A stretch of 64,000 bases of DNA from Eunapius fragilis. Lineage: Eukaryota > Porifera > Demospongiae > Spongillida > Spongillidae. Shown piece after piece: positions 22,990-34,123 of this stretch (positions are counted from its first letter, which is position 1; the number at the start of each line of letters is the position of its first letter). A model generated the notes under the pieces. The model was given only the letters and a program-made list of their open reading frames with translations, was not told the origin of the DNA and did not search any database. The stretch is taken from contig OY811972.1 in NCBI GenBank assembly GCA_963681505.1, positions 6,918,350 through 6,982,349 on the forward strand, given 5' to 3'. The position numbers were made by a program, and so were the translations under genes.

Positions 22990-24708
22990 CATATGGATGC
23001 ATATGTGCATTCCGAGTTCTCCTTTCGCACTGGCAAGACAATAATAATCAACATGCATTCATGTTTGCAAGCAGTGGGAAGTGCTGGGACAGGTATTTGT
23101 AATAGTTTTCAGCAATCACAGCTATATCAGGTTTTTTTTTGCATTACATTTTGGGATGCCTTATCAACTCTTGGTGTAAAGTACATAGATGATAAGCATT
23201 GTCTGAACGTAATGAATCTTGATGATTTATTGAATCATTGCACGTAGCACAATTGATAGCGGCTTCTTAATGAAATAATAAACTATTAGGCATAGCACGA
23301 AAGAGGTGATCTTATCACTGTGGTAAATACACATTTGATTACAACTAGTCGTGAAGAAAATTAGGAAATAATAGTTTATTTGGCTTGAAATAGGATATAT
23401 CAAATACATTTGCTATGGTGATTTGTATTAACTGTACTTGTTGTTCTTCGTGGTTAATTAATGCAACAATCAACACTTTTATTATTTCACACACAATCCT
23501 ACTGCTAATAAATATTATACCCCCTTTTTGTTTGATTGTGTAGGCATTAATTTCAGCTAAAATGAAAACAATTAGATTTAAATATCAATACATTCATTCA
23601 TATGCAAATACTAACACTTATAGTTGGTTTCTTGGAGAGCTGAATGCGGATGCAGCTGCAACTATTCTCGGATCCAGTGGCTGGAATACATTCATTGTGT
23701 ACAAAGACAATAGCAGGGAAGCATTTGTGGTGGCCTTCAGGTATTAACCTTCACAATCAACTCTACATTAAACTTTTCTTTGTGGTATATAGTTCCATTC
23801 ATGAAGGGACCAATGCAGTGGACTCAAACAATGAAATAAAGGAATTGGAAATCAAGTGTGTGGACCAAAAGTACATGGTTGATGGTTATGTGAGTTTCAT
23901 TCATTTGGGTGACTTTAATATTTTATTAATTGGAACAACATTTTATAGACCGAACTTAGTGATGATGCTGTACAAGCTGTTAAATCTTTTGCTACACAAT
24001 ACAACCCTCCTCTGTTGCCTGCATTTGACAAGACATTACTGACACAAACAAGTATAACAAGTACAAGTTCCCCTCCTCCGTATAGCCTAGCTGAGAGAGC
24101 ACTTCAGGTATTTATTATTGTAAGATAGGTACAATTGCATACTGTGTGTATTACATCCTAATGTATGTGGATAATATGTCTTAGCCATTCTTTACATTTC
24201 AATAAAGACTGCGCCAATAACTATGGCATTGTTAAACTCAAGACGTCATATTCCTATAAATTTACATTTACCTGCAGCCTGATATTGCTCCATTGCCTAA
24301 TCTTAATGAGATTGATAAGGAACCTGTAGGTATGTTATATCGACATATGGATGCATGGACAAATGTTTATAATACTAAGAGCTGCTCTTTACAGAATTCA
24401 GTATACCAAGTACTTCCTTCTATGGGGAGAATTATCAATCGGAGCCACAGACCTATGTAATTCGATCTCACTGGCACTATTATGCAGATCACAACGTGTG
24501 CCATCCAAAGAATACCTGCCATGCTTGCTGTTATAAGGAAGGATCTTTCTTCTCACCAAACAGGAAAGGGTTTCTCCTTGCTCTTTGCATAATACTGGCA
24601 TGGATCATTATTGTTTCATTTTTAGTTTGTGTGCTGTTACCCCTAAGCCCAATCATAGTAATTATTCTCTGTTTTGCTCTGTGTATTTTTTTTTGCCACT
24701 GCAATTAA
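22990..24708 (+). CDS. SH2-like, PPPY-bearing, membrane-anchored protein, copy B
   Basis: Exons: to 23092, 23624-23740, 23793-23889, 23949-24107, 24278-24329 and 24395-24708, all with GT-AG borders. The domain reads WFLGELNADAAATILGSS, NTFIVYKDNSREAFVVAF, then NNEIKELEIKCVDQKYMVDG. This follows the SH2 strand order, with Y for the FLVR arginine and E for the usual strand-D histidine, so classical phosphotyrosine binding is unlikely. A PPPYS motif follows, then CHPKNTCHACCYKEG and two hydrophobic spans (LLALCIILAWIIIVSFLVCV and IIVIILCFALCIFF). It probably sits at a membrane with the SH2-like part on one side. From 23624 on it is intact. The first exon lacks one base relative to copy A, so the junction into the domain is uncertain. 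Paralogue of 10837-12488, introns included. Confidence 0.7.
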
Positions 24709-25099
24709 TTACATGTATATTTTATCTGGCTATATTAAAAGCGTTTCCATGGCAATTGTCTAGAATTATATATCTTTATATATGATTGGAACATGTGGGG
24801 GGGGGGGGGGGGGGTTCATTTGGGTTTTTAGGGTTAGAAAAACAAGCTGTCGTACACAGCAGATTTGCTACATCCCAGTACCCTGCCCAATCCTAGTGTA
24901 CACACACACATGACACACACATGCACACATACATACACTACATGTATGTCCTAACACGCACATGTCTATGTACACAGGTGATCATGTCTCCTCCCCCTCA
25001 ACCCACCCACTCATTCACCTATAGCTATCTAGACTGAAGCATTCACTGTGCACACATGGATCTGTGCCTTTCTAACACACACACACACACACTATCCCT

Positions 25100-25700
25100 C
25101 CACTTCCATGGGCAACGGTATTGGTATGGGAAATATGTCCACATGTGGACACTGTGCCCAGCTGCTATTCTCTACCACAGTGAATGCTAATTGACAACCA
25201 CCTAGCCACACCCACACCATGAGATAGTACCACCCATTAATGCATATTGAGAGGCATGAGGGAGGCATGAGGGGGGGCATGAAGGAGGCATGAGGGATGC
25301 ATGAGGGGGGGCATGAGGGAGGCATGAGGGAGGCATGAGGGGGCATGAGGGAGACGTGATGGGGCATGAGGGAGGCATGATGGGGGCATGAGGGAGGCAT
25401 TGGGGGGGGCATGAGGGAGGCATGAGGGGGGGCAAGAGGGAGGCATGAGGGATGCATGAGGGGGGCATGAGGGAGGCATGAGGGAGGCATGAGAGGGCAT
25501 GAGGGAGACGTGATGGGGCATGAGGGAGGCATGATGGGGGCATGAGGGAGGCATGAGAGGGCATGAGGGAGACGTGATGGGGCATGAGGGAGGCATGAGG
25601 GGGCATGAGGGAGGCATGAGGGGGCATGAGGGAGGCATGTGGGGGGGCATGATGGAGGCATGAGGGGGCAGGGGGGGCATGAGGGAGGCATTACCATGGA
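25100..25700. repeat. Repeat Y, copy 2, with GGCATGAGGGA minisatellite
   Basis: Same lead as copy 1, then some 40 units of GGCATGAGGGA/GGGG at 25255-25690, with higher-order blocks including GAGACGTGATGGGGCATGAG. Confidence 0.85.
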
Positions 25701-25864
25701 CACATCCAACTAGGTATGTGGTTAGGCAAAGCAACGTAAGCCTAGGTAGCTTTGGTTGTGTGCTGAGTGCATTGCCGTGATGTAGGTAGCTGTGGTTGTA
25801 CGCATGTGTGTGCTGAGTGCATCTGGGTCAAGGGGTCCGCCACCACTGAAATGTCGTACACTCT

Positions 25865-26030
25865 GGTGAGAAATCAAATAGAAATCTTGAAATCAATAGA
25901 AATCAGGGAGAAATCACGAAATCCTAGAAATCCGTCAAAAATCACGAAATCACTTGAAATGCGGTAGAAATCACATTGAAATCTTGAAATCACCATATAT
26001 TTACAAATCACAGCCGTAAATTTAGAAATC
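25865..26030. repeat. Subterminal AGAAATC repeats, left end
   Basis: About fifteen copies of GAAATC at 7-15 bp spacing, all in the same strand orientation. Likely binding sites for the element's own protein (inference from other transposons). Confidence 0.8.
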
Positions 26031-26152
26031 ACATCCGTATTTGCTTTAATAACTAATGCTACGTTTGCAATAATTATTAATGTTTTTATACATATGCCAA
26101 TTATACAAAAATTATGCAATAATTATACTTATACTCGTACGAAATAATCTGT

Positions 26153-29100
26153 ATGGAGCTCGGAGCTTGCGATTCAGTATCAGAAGAATCAAAAGTTCAG
26201 TGTGTTGAGCGCCTGTTGAGGTCAAAGCTGCCAGGCTACATAGTCAGTTGCATGTTGGCTGCTGGATTCGACACACTCGACACTTTGGCATTGGAAACCA
26301 ACCGGGCAATTCCATCCAGATCATTGAAGAATACATCTCTTCCAACTTTCCAGGCGATGCCAGGTACATGCATGCTCCATTACTTGGATCAACTTGCAAA
26401 TTTCCCCCTAGACACCGTATTAGAATCAAGCAATTTGTGCAAGAACTGCGCTCAAGCCACGTATGTCATGACCTCCTCAATGATGCTGTTCAGCCTGCTA
26501 CGAAGAAAAAGAAAAAAAACTGTGAACCAGAAGCAGCAGCTGCACAAGCTCCAGCTGGAGAAATTTCTGCTTTAACGGAAAGCTGCACTATCTCGACGAT
26601 TATTCCGAGACTTTGTCAGCAGATTAATGCGTGGCAAAAAAAGTTTATCTGATGAAAGGCTGCGAAGTTTGCAAGAAAATGTACACTATGAGTTGACTAT
26701 GAAAGAAGAACAAGCTGTGGTGAGTTGCAGGTTGTATTCTAGAAATTTCATTCTTAGTTCTAAACACAACAAGCTAATCTTGTCCAATTGGACATGTCAC
26801 GTTAGGACATGTTTCAAGGCTCCCAAAGAGCATAATCACATCGAAAAATACTTCTTGAACCTACCATCACAAGCTGATAAGCCTTGCACATCTAAATCAG
26901 CTAATCTACCATCCAATTCTTCTTCAGCATTGCTTTCATCATCATCTCCAACTGTCACCCAACTCAGCAACTTACTTGCATGTAGATCCTCCACCACCAT
27001 CACCATCACCACCACCATCATCATCATCATCATCTACTACTACTTCATCATCATCTAATTCCAGTTAATCATCACCTCCAGCTGTCGCTATGTCAGCAAT
27101 TTGTATGTCAAAGCCAAAAAAGCACCAAGTTCAGGCAGATAAATATCACATACATCCAATTGATAAATTTAGTACACCTATAGCTGACTTTGAACCTCCA
27201 TAACCATTCATATCTCCATCAATGTCGTCTCAAATCGTATAATCAGAATCACCATCTTCATCAGCAGCTGCGCCATCACTATTACTGACATCATCATCAA
27301 GCTGCTCTTAAAGGAATATTCACACCACTTTTTCAAAAGCTTGTGGATAATGCTCAGTAAAATATACACAAATTACCAAAAGAAAGTCGTCATGATCACA
27401 TCATGAAAAAAGTTTCAACATCATTGTTCATTTATGCAGGGCTCCTTGCATATTCATTTGTTCATCAGAACATGCCTCAAGCTCTGCCATCACTTCGGAC
27501 TGTCCAACGAATTGTCCACCATGAGTATGAGGTTATGAATGAAGGGGAATTTAGATTTGACCAATTAGCTAATCATATTAACAGCTATAAATGCGCAAGA
27601 GTAAGAGTCATCGGTGAAGATGCAACTCGTTTAGTTGCAAGAGTTGATTACGATCCAAAAACAAATAGACTAGTGGGGTTTGTGCTGCCTGAAGGTGAGG
27701 ATAGCATACCATCTATTGATGCTCATGTAGCTATTTCTTTTCAATCTATTGAAGATTCTTTCAAAAGTTCCAAGATATCAAAATATGCTTTAGTCTACAT
27801 AGCCCAGCCTCTTTCACCAGTAGTTCTTGCCTTTCCTTTAGCTTGTATCGGTACTGATTATAAGTTCACTGCAGTTGTTCTTTTAAAGCGATGGTCGCAT
27901 ATTTCAAGTGAGTGTCAAAAAAGAGGAATCTCTGTGCTAAGCTATGGCTCAGATGGCGACTCGAGAGAACTAAAAAACATGCAGTATTGTACTGCATTAT
28001 TTGCTATGCATGCTTCAAAAGATGTGAAATCTTGCATTCCATCGCATTGGAAGTCATGGTTTTTTCTTAAAAAACCAACACACGTAGCATATGTCCAAGA
28101 TACAGTATATGTGGGGACAAAACTGCGCTAGACTCCTAACTCTATCCATCATTTTTGCGTTAGGAAAGTATGTTGCTGGTGCCCATCATTTGCAGTTGGT
28201 GTAGACTGCAGAGACAAGCAAAACTTTGATTCGGTGCTGCGCATTACAAGTAGAAGTGCGATGGCACAAATTTCTCAGATCCTTGATGCTAAGAGTACTC
28301 ATGTGTATTTTAAAGCTTTGAAAGCTGTTTTAGATAGTTATACTTAAATAAAGAGCTTAGTCCACTTGATAGAGTATCCAAATTTGGTATGCTGTGTTCT
28401 TTTTTCGATATTGGGGCCAATGGCTTTTGTCTGTTCCAAGCTACTCCTTGGGCAACAACTTCATAACGCGGAATGCTTATTTGTGTATAGAGCTAAATGC
28501 ACATGTTCTAATCATTTTCATGAGAACATTGCGGGATCATTATTCGGACGGTGCTGCCCTATTCAGTCCTTTGAAGCTTGGGTCACAGTCATGTGAAAAA
28601 ACCTTTAGGGCTGTTCGCAGCATGACCACTACTTTCTCCACTGTTATAAATGTGGGAATGCTTGGGTTAATAAGAAGGCTACACCGACTTCAGATTCAGA
28701 TTAGACTTGAGGCTGAATCAGCACAGAATGGCATTAGGTATCCACACTGTGAAAAGCATAACAACAAAGATGGATCTAATACATGAGTTACATTTTCCCT
28801 TCAGGGTGTAACTGATGCTAACATTGAAGATGCTGTCGAATGCGGAAGGAAATTAGCGATGAAAGATATCAAAATGCTTGGGATGGAGTTATCTTTGGAA
28901 AGGAACATGGATGTTGAAAATGAATCGGCAGGCAGTATAATTCCTGAAGTAGAAGAAGATGATGAAGAACTTGATGATGAAGAGCCACCAAGAAGTGATG
29001 TGAATGAAGCTGAGTTGCTGAAAGAAGCATGCTGTGCTGTTGATGAAGAGGAAGTGTCAAGTCTTGATGATTTAAAAAGTGCTAAACTAGTCAAGGGGGA

Positions 29101-29751
29101 ATCTTCTAAAGCAGTTGGTACAAATGCAGGAAGCTGTCTCCTACGAGAAGGTGCAGTCAGGTACATCTCTACCAATCTATACCAAAAATCTTGTGCAAAG
29201 CTCTAAGGCATCAAAGAAGTGTTCCCAATTTGTTGAAGTAAGCCACGTTGGCCGCACAATTTACATCCACAAAACAACTGCTGTGTGGCTATTTCAAGAA
29301 GGAGAAAGGGTTTCATCAGATCGCCTTTTTAGAGTTAGAGAAAAGCAACCTTATTCAAGTGTTACTACTAACGAAATCAAGGTCTGTGACTCCAATGCCA
29401 CTGTTCCGACTATGTGTGATGTGATTTCAATAGGTGACATGTGCGTTTAAGTTTCCGGAACCTTGTAAATGGAAGCTTGGCAAAGTTTTGCAATTTTGCT
29501 ACACATGTGAAAAAACAAAAATGAAACGGCAGTATAAAAAAACTAGTTACAACAAAAATTCTGAAGCAAAACAGACGGGAGTCATGTATTCTTGGTTTAA
29601 TTCATCTGATTCGAAAATGTATGAGTTGAATTTAGATAGAAATACCATAGAAAATAATTCCTTTTTGTCTACAAAGTCATACTTATGCACACTAGCTGTC
29701 ACGAGGCTGTTTTGCATCTTTGGATTGCCCAGAAGCAGAGATAATATATAG
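26153..29751 (+). pseudogene. Transposase-like gene block of the 6.9-kb element
   Basis: Coding pieces in several frames: 26153-26300 (LLRSKLPGYIVSCMLAAGFD), 26290-26650, 26627-26830, 27403-28345, 28394-28786, 28801-29210 and 29115-29751. The core has RVIGEDATRLVARVDYD and KTNRLVGFVLP, then SYGSDGDSREL, YVQDTVYVGTKL, and near the end SCEKTFRAVRSMTTTFST. The order (first acidic strand with YD..T..LVGFV, then SDG, then a D-x-x-x-x-x-T-K-L segment, then an E-x-x-F-x-x-x-R helix) recalls the RNase-H-fold transposases of P elements and THAP9. That comparison is inference. An acidic region (EEDDEELDDEEPP) follows. Stops and frame changes make it inactive as it stands, though some breaks may be unrecognised introns. 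Confidence 0.55.
26925..27055. repeat. CAT/CATCAC simple repeat
   Basis: Runs of TCATCATCATC and ACCATCACC within the transposase-like block. Confidence 0.8.
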
Positions 29752-31288
29752 AGGGATTGGAAGCTGGATAATTAAAACCTAATTAACACGGGCAATGCTG
29801 GCTAGGGTATAGAATCCATGCAAGTGTACATAAGAACACAACACAAATCTAAGTATTGAGGTTTTTTCTTAGTGCCTTGGCCTTCTGCAAGTTCTTCTTC
29901 TGGGCTTCTATGTATCTTTCGATCCATGCAGTGGCTTGTGAAAACCCTCGAATACAACCCACATGTCGACAACCATGCCCAAGAGGTGAGTGCTGTACTC
30001 TTCTTCCCAGCCTGCACTAATCATTGACTATAAGAAGAGAACATCTTTGCTCTGCTTCAAGTTCATTTTAATCTCACTGCCAGTAAACTCAGTCTCAGGA
30101 TTACTGCTTAGATGACAACGAAGTTCTCTCTCCATGGTAAGAAAGAGCTCAAATGTCATGCTATTGACACATAAGAGTCCTCCACGGTTGATAGCTCGCA
30201 GCCAGTCAGTCGATTCATTTTGTTCTTCCCTTCCATCATCCAGTAGGTAAGGACTGAATTTTTTCTTCAAGATGGTTGCAAACCAGTCGCACTGAATGTT
30301 GACATTCAAGGTCAAGGTCACTACTACACATAGCCATCCTGAATCATCATGTAGCACAACGTAAGTGGGTTGATGGAAGCTATAACCCATGGTGAAGGGA
30401 GAGTTATCTTCAACAGACGAGCACCAAGATGCTGAGAAGTTAACAACGTGCTACATGTGAAAGCAGAAAGGGGATAGGAAACTATTGCATTCAACAATCC
30501 TGAAGAGTTGCAATCAGTAGTCATGGAAGTGCTGGGACAGGCGGTCGGGGACACCACTGAAAGTCCTGAAGACGCATGAATCACCACCTGCCCTTGCCGC
30601 GGAAGAGACATCACAATACTAACAGCACCACCCTTGCTGCATTCTGCGGCGTATTTATGATGGAGACCAAGGCGAAATTTTCTTCCCATAGCGCAACTTT
30701 GGAAGAGCATGCAAAGCGCAAATACGACGATTTAGTAGTAAAAATACGCCTAAGCAATACAATCCCCTTCGCCCTTTCGTATCCCCTACATTTTAAGTGC
30801 TTGATATCTCCACAACTCCCGCAAAAGGTACAGCCAAAGAGGAACCTCAAAATGCTATTACTGTTCTTCCGCTCAAGCGGTGACGCTCAAACTATCACTA
30901 AGCAACATAGAATAGAGTATGTAATGTACTAACAGAACAATGAAATACATAGGTAGTGGCGGAAAGCTAAAAAAGGTACAGGGAAAAATTTTGTAGCTAA
31001 AATGCCATTACAAATGCAGAATGCGAAGCAAATTAGATAGGACAATCGCTCAAAATGTTTTATCCAACTAGTACAAGTGTCAAGCAATACAGAAAAGGTA
31101 TAAAACGTGGAGGAAGTATATACCTACTATGGAAAAGAAACGCTTCTTTCTGCCTTGGTCGACTCAAACCGCCCCTTTTGACAAGTTCGGAGGTGTGATT
31201 CGCACTAGTACGCATAGTCCGCAGGCATTACTATAGCATTGAATGGCGCACGTGATGAGTTTCCAATCCCTCTATATATTATCTCTGC
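29735..31288 (-). mobile_element. Nested DNA transposon with 28-bp TIRs
   Basis: Perfect 28-bp inverted repeats at 29735-29762 and 31261-31288, starting GCAGAGATAATATATAGAGG. A 5-bp duplication CAGAA lies outside each end (29730-29734 and 31289-31293; one extra matching base is possible). It sits between the transposase-like and Ulp1 blocks of the larger element. Another copy of the end occurs alone at 3353. It holds minus-strand coding remnants (29850-30710). Confidence 0.8.
29850..30710 (-). pseudogene. Transposon ORF remnant in the nested element
   Basis: The minus strand has an open stretch 30390-30028 with DWLRAINRGGLLCVNSMTF and ELFLTMERELRCHL, followed in another frame by WVVFEGFHKPLHGSKDT and PRRRTCRRPRH. 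The RGGL segment followed by an aromatic helix resembles the C-terminal part of transposase ORFs that I recall from sponge and cnidarian elements. It is decayed. The rest (30711-31260) shows no convincing coding. Confidence 0.45.
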
Positions 31289-31489
31289 CAGAAGCAAGTA
31301 GTAGTAAGTTCTTTACCTTTAATGAAGGTAAAATCGCTTTAATGACAGCTCACACAGTAACCCTTACCACCGCTGCTATTGATCACATCACCACCTTATG
31401 TGTCTGTGCCGATGATCAACAATCTACAAAGGCATCATAGACATATCTACAGACCTAAAAAAAAAGTGCAGGAAGTAGGTGAACACATT

Positions 31490-32140
31490 TGGGTCAAACA
31501 TGGAATTGTAACCCTGACGAAACAAGATAAGGTTGATTGGAGGACATGAGCTATCAGATGCTCACATCAACTTTGCTCAGTTTCTACTGAATCATCAGTT
31601 CTCTAGTATAGATGGTATCCGAAATACGCTTGAGCAAAACAAATCTTATGTCAGAAGATTTCCGGAGTCCTCTGCAAAATTAATGCAGGTCATATTTATC
31701 AGAGAATGACACTGGGCGTGTGTTCTTATACATGAAAACCAGGTGTGTATGTATGACAGTGCATACACATCTGTATCTGCTGATACCTTTCAAGTTGTAG
31801 CAAGGCTAGTACAATGCGTAGAACCATCATTCCAGATACAAGTTATGAATATATCTAAGCAGAGAGGTGCAGTAGATTGTGGTTTGTATGCCATTACTGT
31901 GCTAACAAGTTTAGCATTTGATCAAGATCGCACTACATTAGTTTATGATCAACAAGCCATGCGCCCCCACATTAAGTTGAAGAATGTATTCTGCATTGTT
32001 ATTGTAGGATGCCTGATGATGGGTACGAAATGGTCTGCTGTGATCTTTGTGATGCTTGGCATCACAAAGCTTGTGTCAGTGATTCGTATTGCAAGGATAG
32101 TTCCTGGTTATGCACACATTGTAGCAAAAATGAACTTGTT
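31490..32140 (+). pseudogene. Ulp1/SENP-like cysteine protease with PHD finger
   Basis: Pieces: 31540-31680 (LSDAHINFAQFLLNHQFSSI, SYVRRFPESSAKLMQ), then HWACVLIHENQVCMYDSAY near 31710-31760, then VMNISKQRGAVDCGLYAI near 31850. The His of HWACV, the Asp of YDSAY and the Cys of DCGLY with the preceding Gln are the C48 (Ulp1/SENP) catalytic set. About 60 bp further, in another frame, CYCRMPDDGYEMVCCDLCDA, WHHKACV and WLCTHC form a PHD finger. In the family as I recall it the two domains are linked by a few dozen residues; here that link is shortened and at least two breaks are present. Deubiquitinase/deSUMOylase-like genes are known cargo in eukaryotic DNA transposons. Confidence 0.7.
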
Positions 32141-32544
32141 CAATAATTATTGTTGTATCAGTTGTATTAAAATAATGTTGTGATGCATTGATTAATCGAT
32201 TGCGTAAATATTAAATTTAATAACCATGACTATAACATTATTATTACGTGGGCGTCATTTATCAAAAGAGCTATTTTAAATCAGAATGTCAATAATGACC
32301 GTTCTAATTACGTAAACAAAAATAGAATAGTCTTTGGGCATCGAAATTATGTCGGTTGGCACAAACAAGCACTATTCGGTTACAATAGAATGGCACGCTT
32401 TAAAATCATGCCATTGTTGAATTGGTTGCCGCATGCAGCCGCGCTGTGACCCGTCACCTCACTCGCCTCCCTCAGACCTCGCCTCAGATCGCCCGAGACT
32501 GACCAGCTACGTCACGAATGTATTTTTACGTCAAAAGAAATGTT

Positions 32545-32700
32545 GAAATCCAAGTCATATTACGGTAGAAATCAGGAAATAATATATAAATCACGGAAAT
32601 CACCTCGAAATCTAGAAATCATTTCAAAATCTAGAAATCACCGGAAATCAAACAGAAATCTGAAATTGATTTCGAAATCACCGTGATTTCGAAATCTCGT
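32545..32700. repeat. Subterminal AGAAATC repeats, right end
   Basis: A dozen or more GAAATC words, mostly in the same strand orientation as at the left end rather than inverted. Confidence 0.8.
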
Positions 32701-32730
32701 AGGGCTTTTAGGGTAATAGCGGACCCCTCG

Positions 32731-32934
32731 GGGTGCAATGGGGGTACATGTAGTTGTGGTTGCGCAGTGCCGTATCCAGGATTTCAGCGAGGACATAGGC
32801 GGCGCTGACGCTACGGCAAGTACGGCGAACGCCGTAGCACTTTTTATGAACAGTGCGCGCCGCCGTACCACTTTTTCTAAACTGTAGTGGGTGTGTAAGA
32901 CAGCCCCGGATCCAGCATAGGCTTGGGGGGGGGC

Positions 32935-32965
<31 letters not shown>

Positions 32966-33243
32966 CATTCATATGAAATGCCGCCCTCTGGGACCAATTG
33001 CCGCCCCCCCCCCCCCCCGCTCCACTCCCCACGTACTATCACGCACGCGCGCACAAACGAAGATCATCGTACAGCAGCTCCCCCCCCCCGCTTTTCGTAT
33101 CAGGCCCAAAACGGCCTGCTTTTCGTATCGGGTCTAAAACAGACAGCCCCCCCCCCCCCCGGTCCGCCGTATCACTTTTTTTATTGCTCCGCCGCCACTG
33201 GAGGGGCCGGGGGTGCGTCAGCTAGGTCAGGCGCGGTGGTGCT
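32731..33243. repeat. Repeat X, copy 2, first part, with internal insertion
   Basis: Starts with GGGTGCAATGGGGGTACATG, the continuation of the X repeat cut by the 6.9-kb element. Between about 32795 and 33200 it is interrupted by a GC-rich segment with two similar CCGCCGTA(C/T)CACTTTTT words and long C tracts. Confidence 0.7.
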
Positions 33244-34123
33244 CAGGGGCGGATGCAGGATTTTGGCGAGGGGGGGGTCCGACATGAATAATTGATGAGG
33301 AGGAGGGGCGCGCGCGAAGCGCGCGAAAAATTTTGTGGTACGCATTCCAATTTTTCCACAGATTGTACATGTAAGGGGGCCGGGGATTGGAAACTAAGAT
33401 AATCAACACCAATAAATGACTGACACTCCGTTACATTTCTGCCGGCTATTGTAGTCTTATGGATTTAAATGGCTGTGTTGTTACATGCATGCGGTTTCCA
33501 TTGCTATTTGAACCACTTAAAATTTACCATCGCACTCCGGCAGATGACCTACTTCAAGCAGTGAACAGTAGCGCGCGAAAAAATTTTTTGCACACATTCC
33601 ACAGATTGTACATGAAAGGCGATTAGAAACGGAAGCAATCATAACCAATAATGCGTGCCACTCCGTTACGTTCTGGTTTCCAGGCTATTGTGGTTTTGCG
33701 GATTTAAACGGCTAGTGTGTTTCGTCGCAGATTTGTATTGTACGCCGGCTTAGTTTCTTCGTTAAAATTTATAATTTAAAATTTACAATGGTCTTGCAGC
33801 AAGGTGCATTCAACCTTGATGGGTACTAATAAAAGAGCACGAATCAAAATAACTGCGGAAAGAATCGCTCTATATTACGACCGTGGGTTAGCATTTTGGA
33901 ATACATTTACCTTACGTACAAATACCAGCCTACTACGTATCTCGCAATTTACAGAACTACTAACCAACGAATAAGCAATAAGAATGAGCTATTTAGCAAC
34001 TTCACGAAGTGCACTCCGTAGAAATGTATATCTCACGTGCGACACGTCATATGCTAATTATATTCATATTCAGGTTCGAGGGGGGGGTCCAGACACCCTG
34101 GACCCCCCCCCTGGATCCGCCAC
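33244..34123. mobile_element. hAT-type non-autonomous element
   Basis: 880 bp with ends CAGGGGCGGATGCAGG and the complement of GTGGCGGATCCAGG, flanked by TGGTGCT (33237-33243 and 34124-34130; an eighth base is ambiguous). No transposase. The end sequence and 7-8 bp duplication fit hAT. It interrupts X, whose intact form at 13360 reads GGTGGTACTGTCCGCTTCAG. Confidence 0.75.

Larger units (their letters stand above)
25829..32730 (+). mobile_element. 6.9-kb DNA transposon, unresolved superfamily
   Basis: Flanked by GGGT on both sides (25825-25828 and 32731-32734). Ends are CAAGGGGTCCGCCACCAC and the complement of CGAGGGGTCCGCTATTAC: 12 bp with one mismatch, then weaker matching. The uninterrupted site survives at 13270 and, inverted, near 61585. 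Inside each end lies a block of AGAAATC/CGAAATC repeats. Contents: a transposase-like block (26153-29751), a nested element (29735-31288) and a Ulp1-PHD block (31490-32140). Without the nested element it is about 5.3 kb. A 4-bp duplication that is not TTAA argues against piggyBac and Kolobok; Academ and Sola are known for 4-bp duplications, but I cannot assign it. Confidence 0.85.

Noticed and set aside
25092-25734. Pro/Ser/His-rich proteins (PPSCLPHA) at several loci
   Set aside because: They are read through the GGCATGAGGGA minisatellite in three overlapping frames with no flanking gene.
29735-31288. The TATATATTA-containing 28-bp word as a shared promoter
   Set aside because: The two copies form an exact inverted pair with a target duplication, and the orientation at 29735 would drive transcription against the neighbouring gene block. 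A transposon end explains it better.
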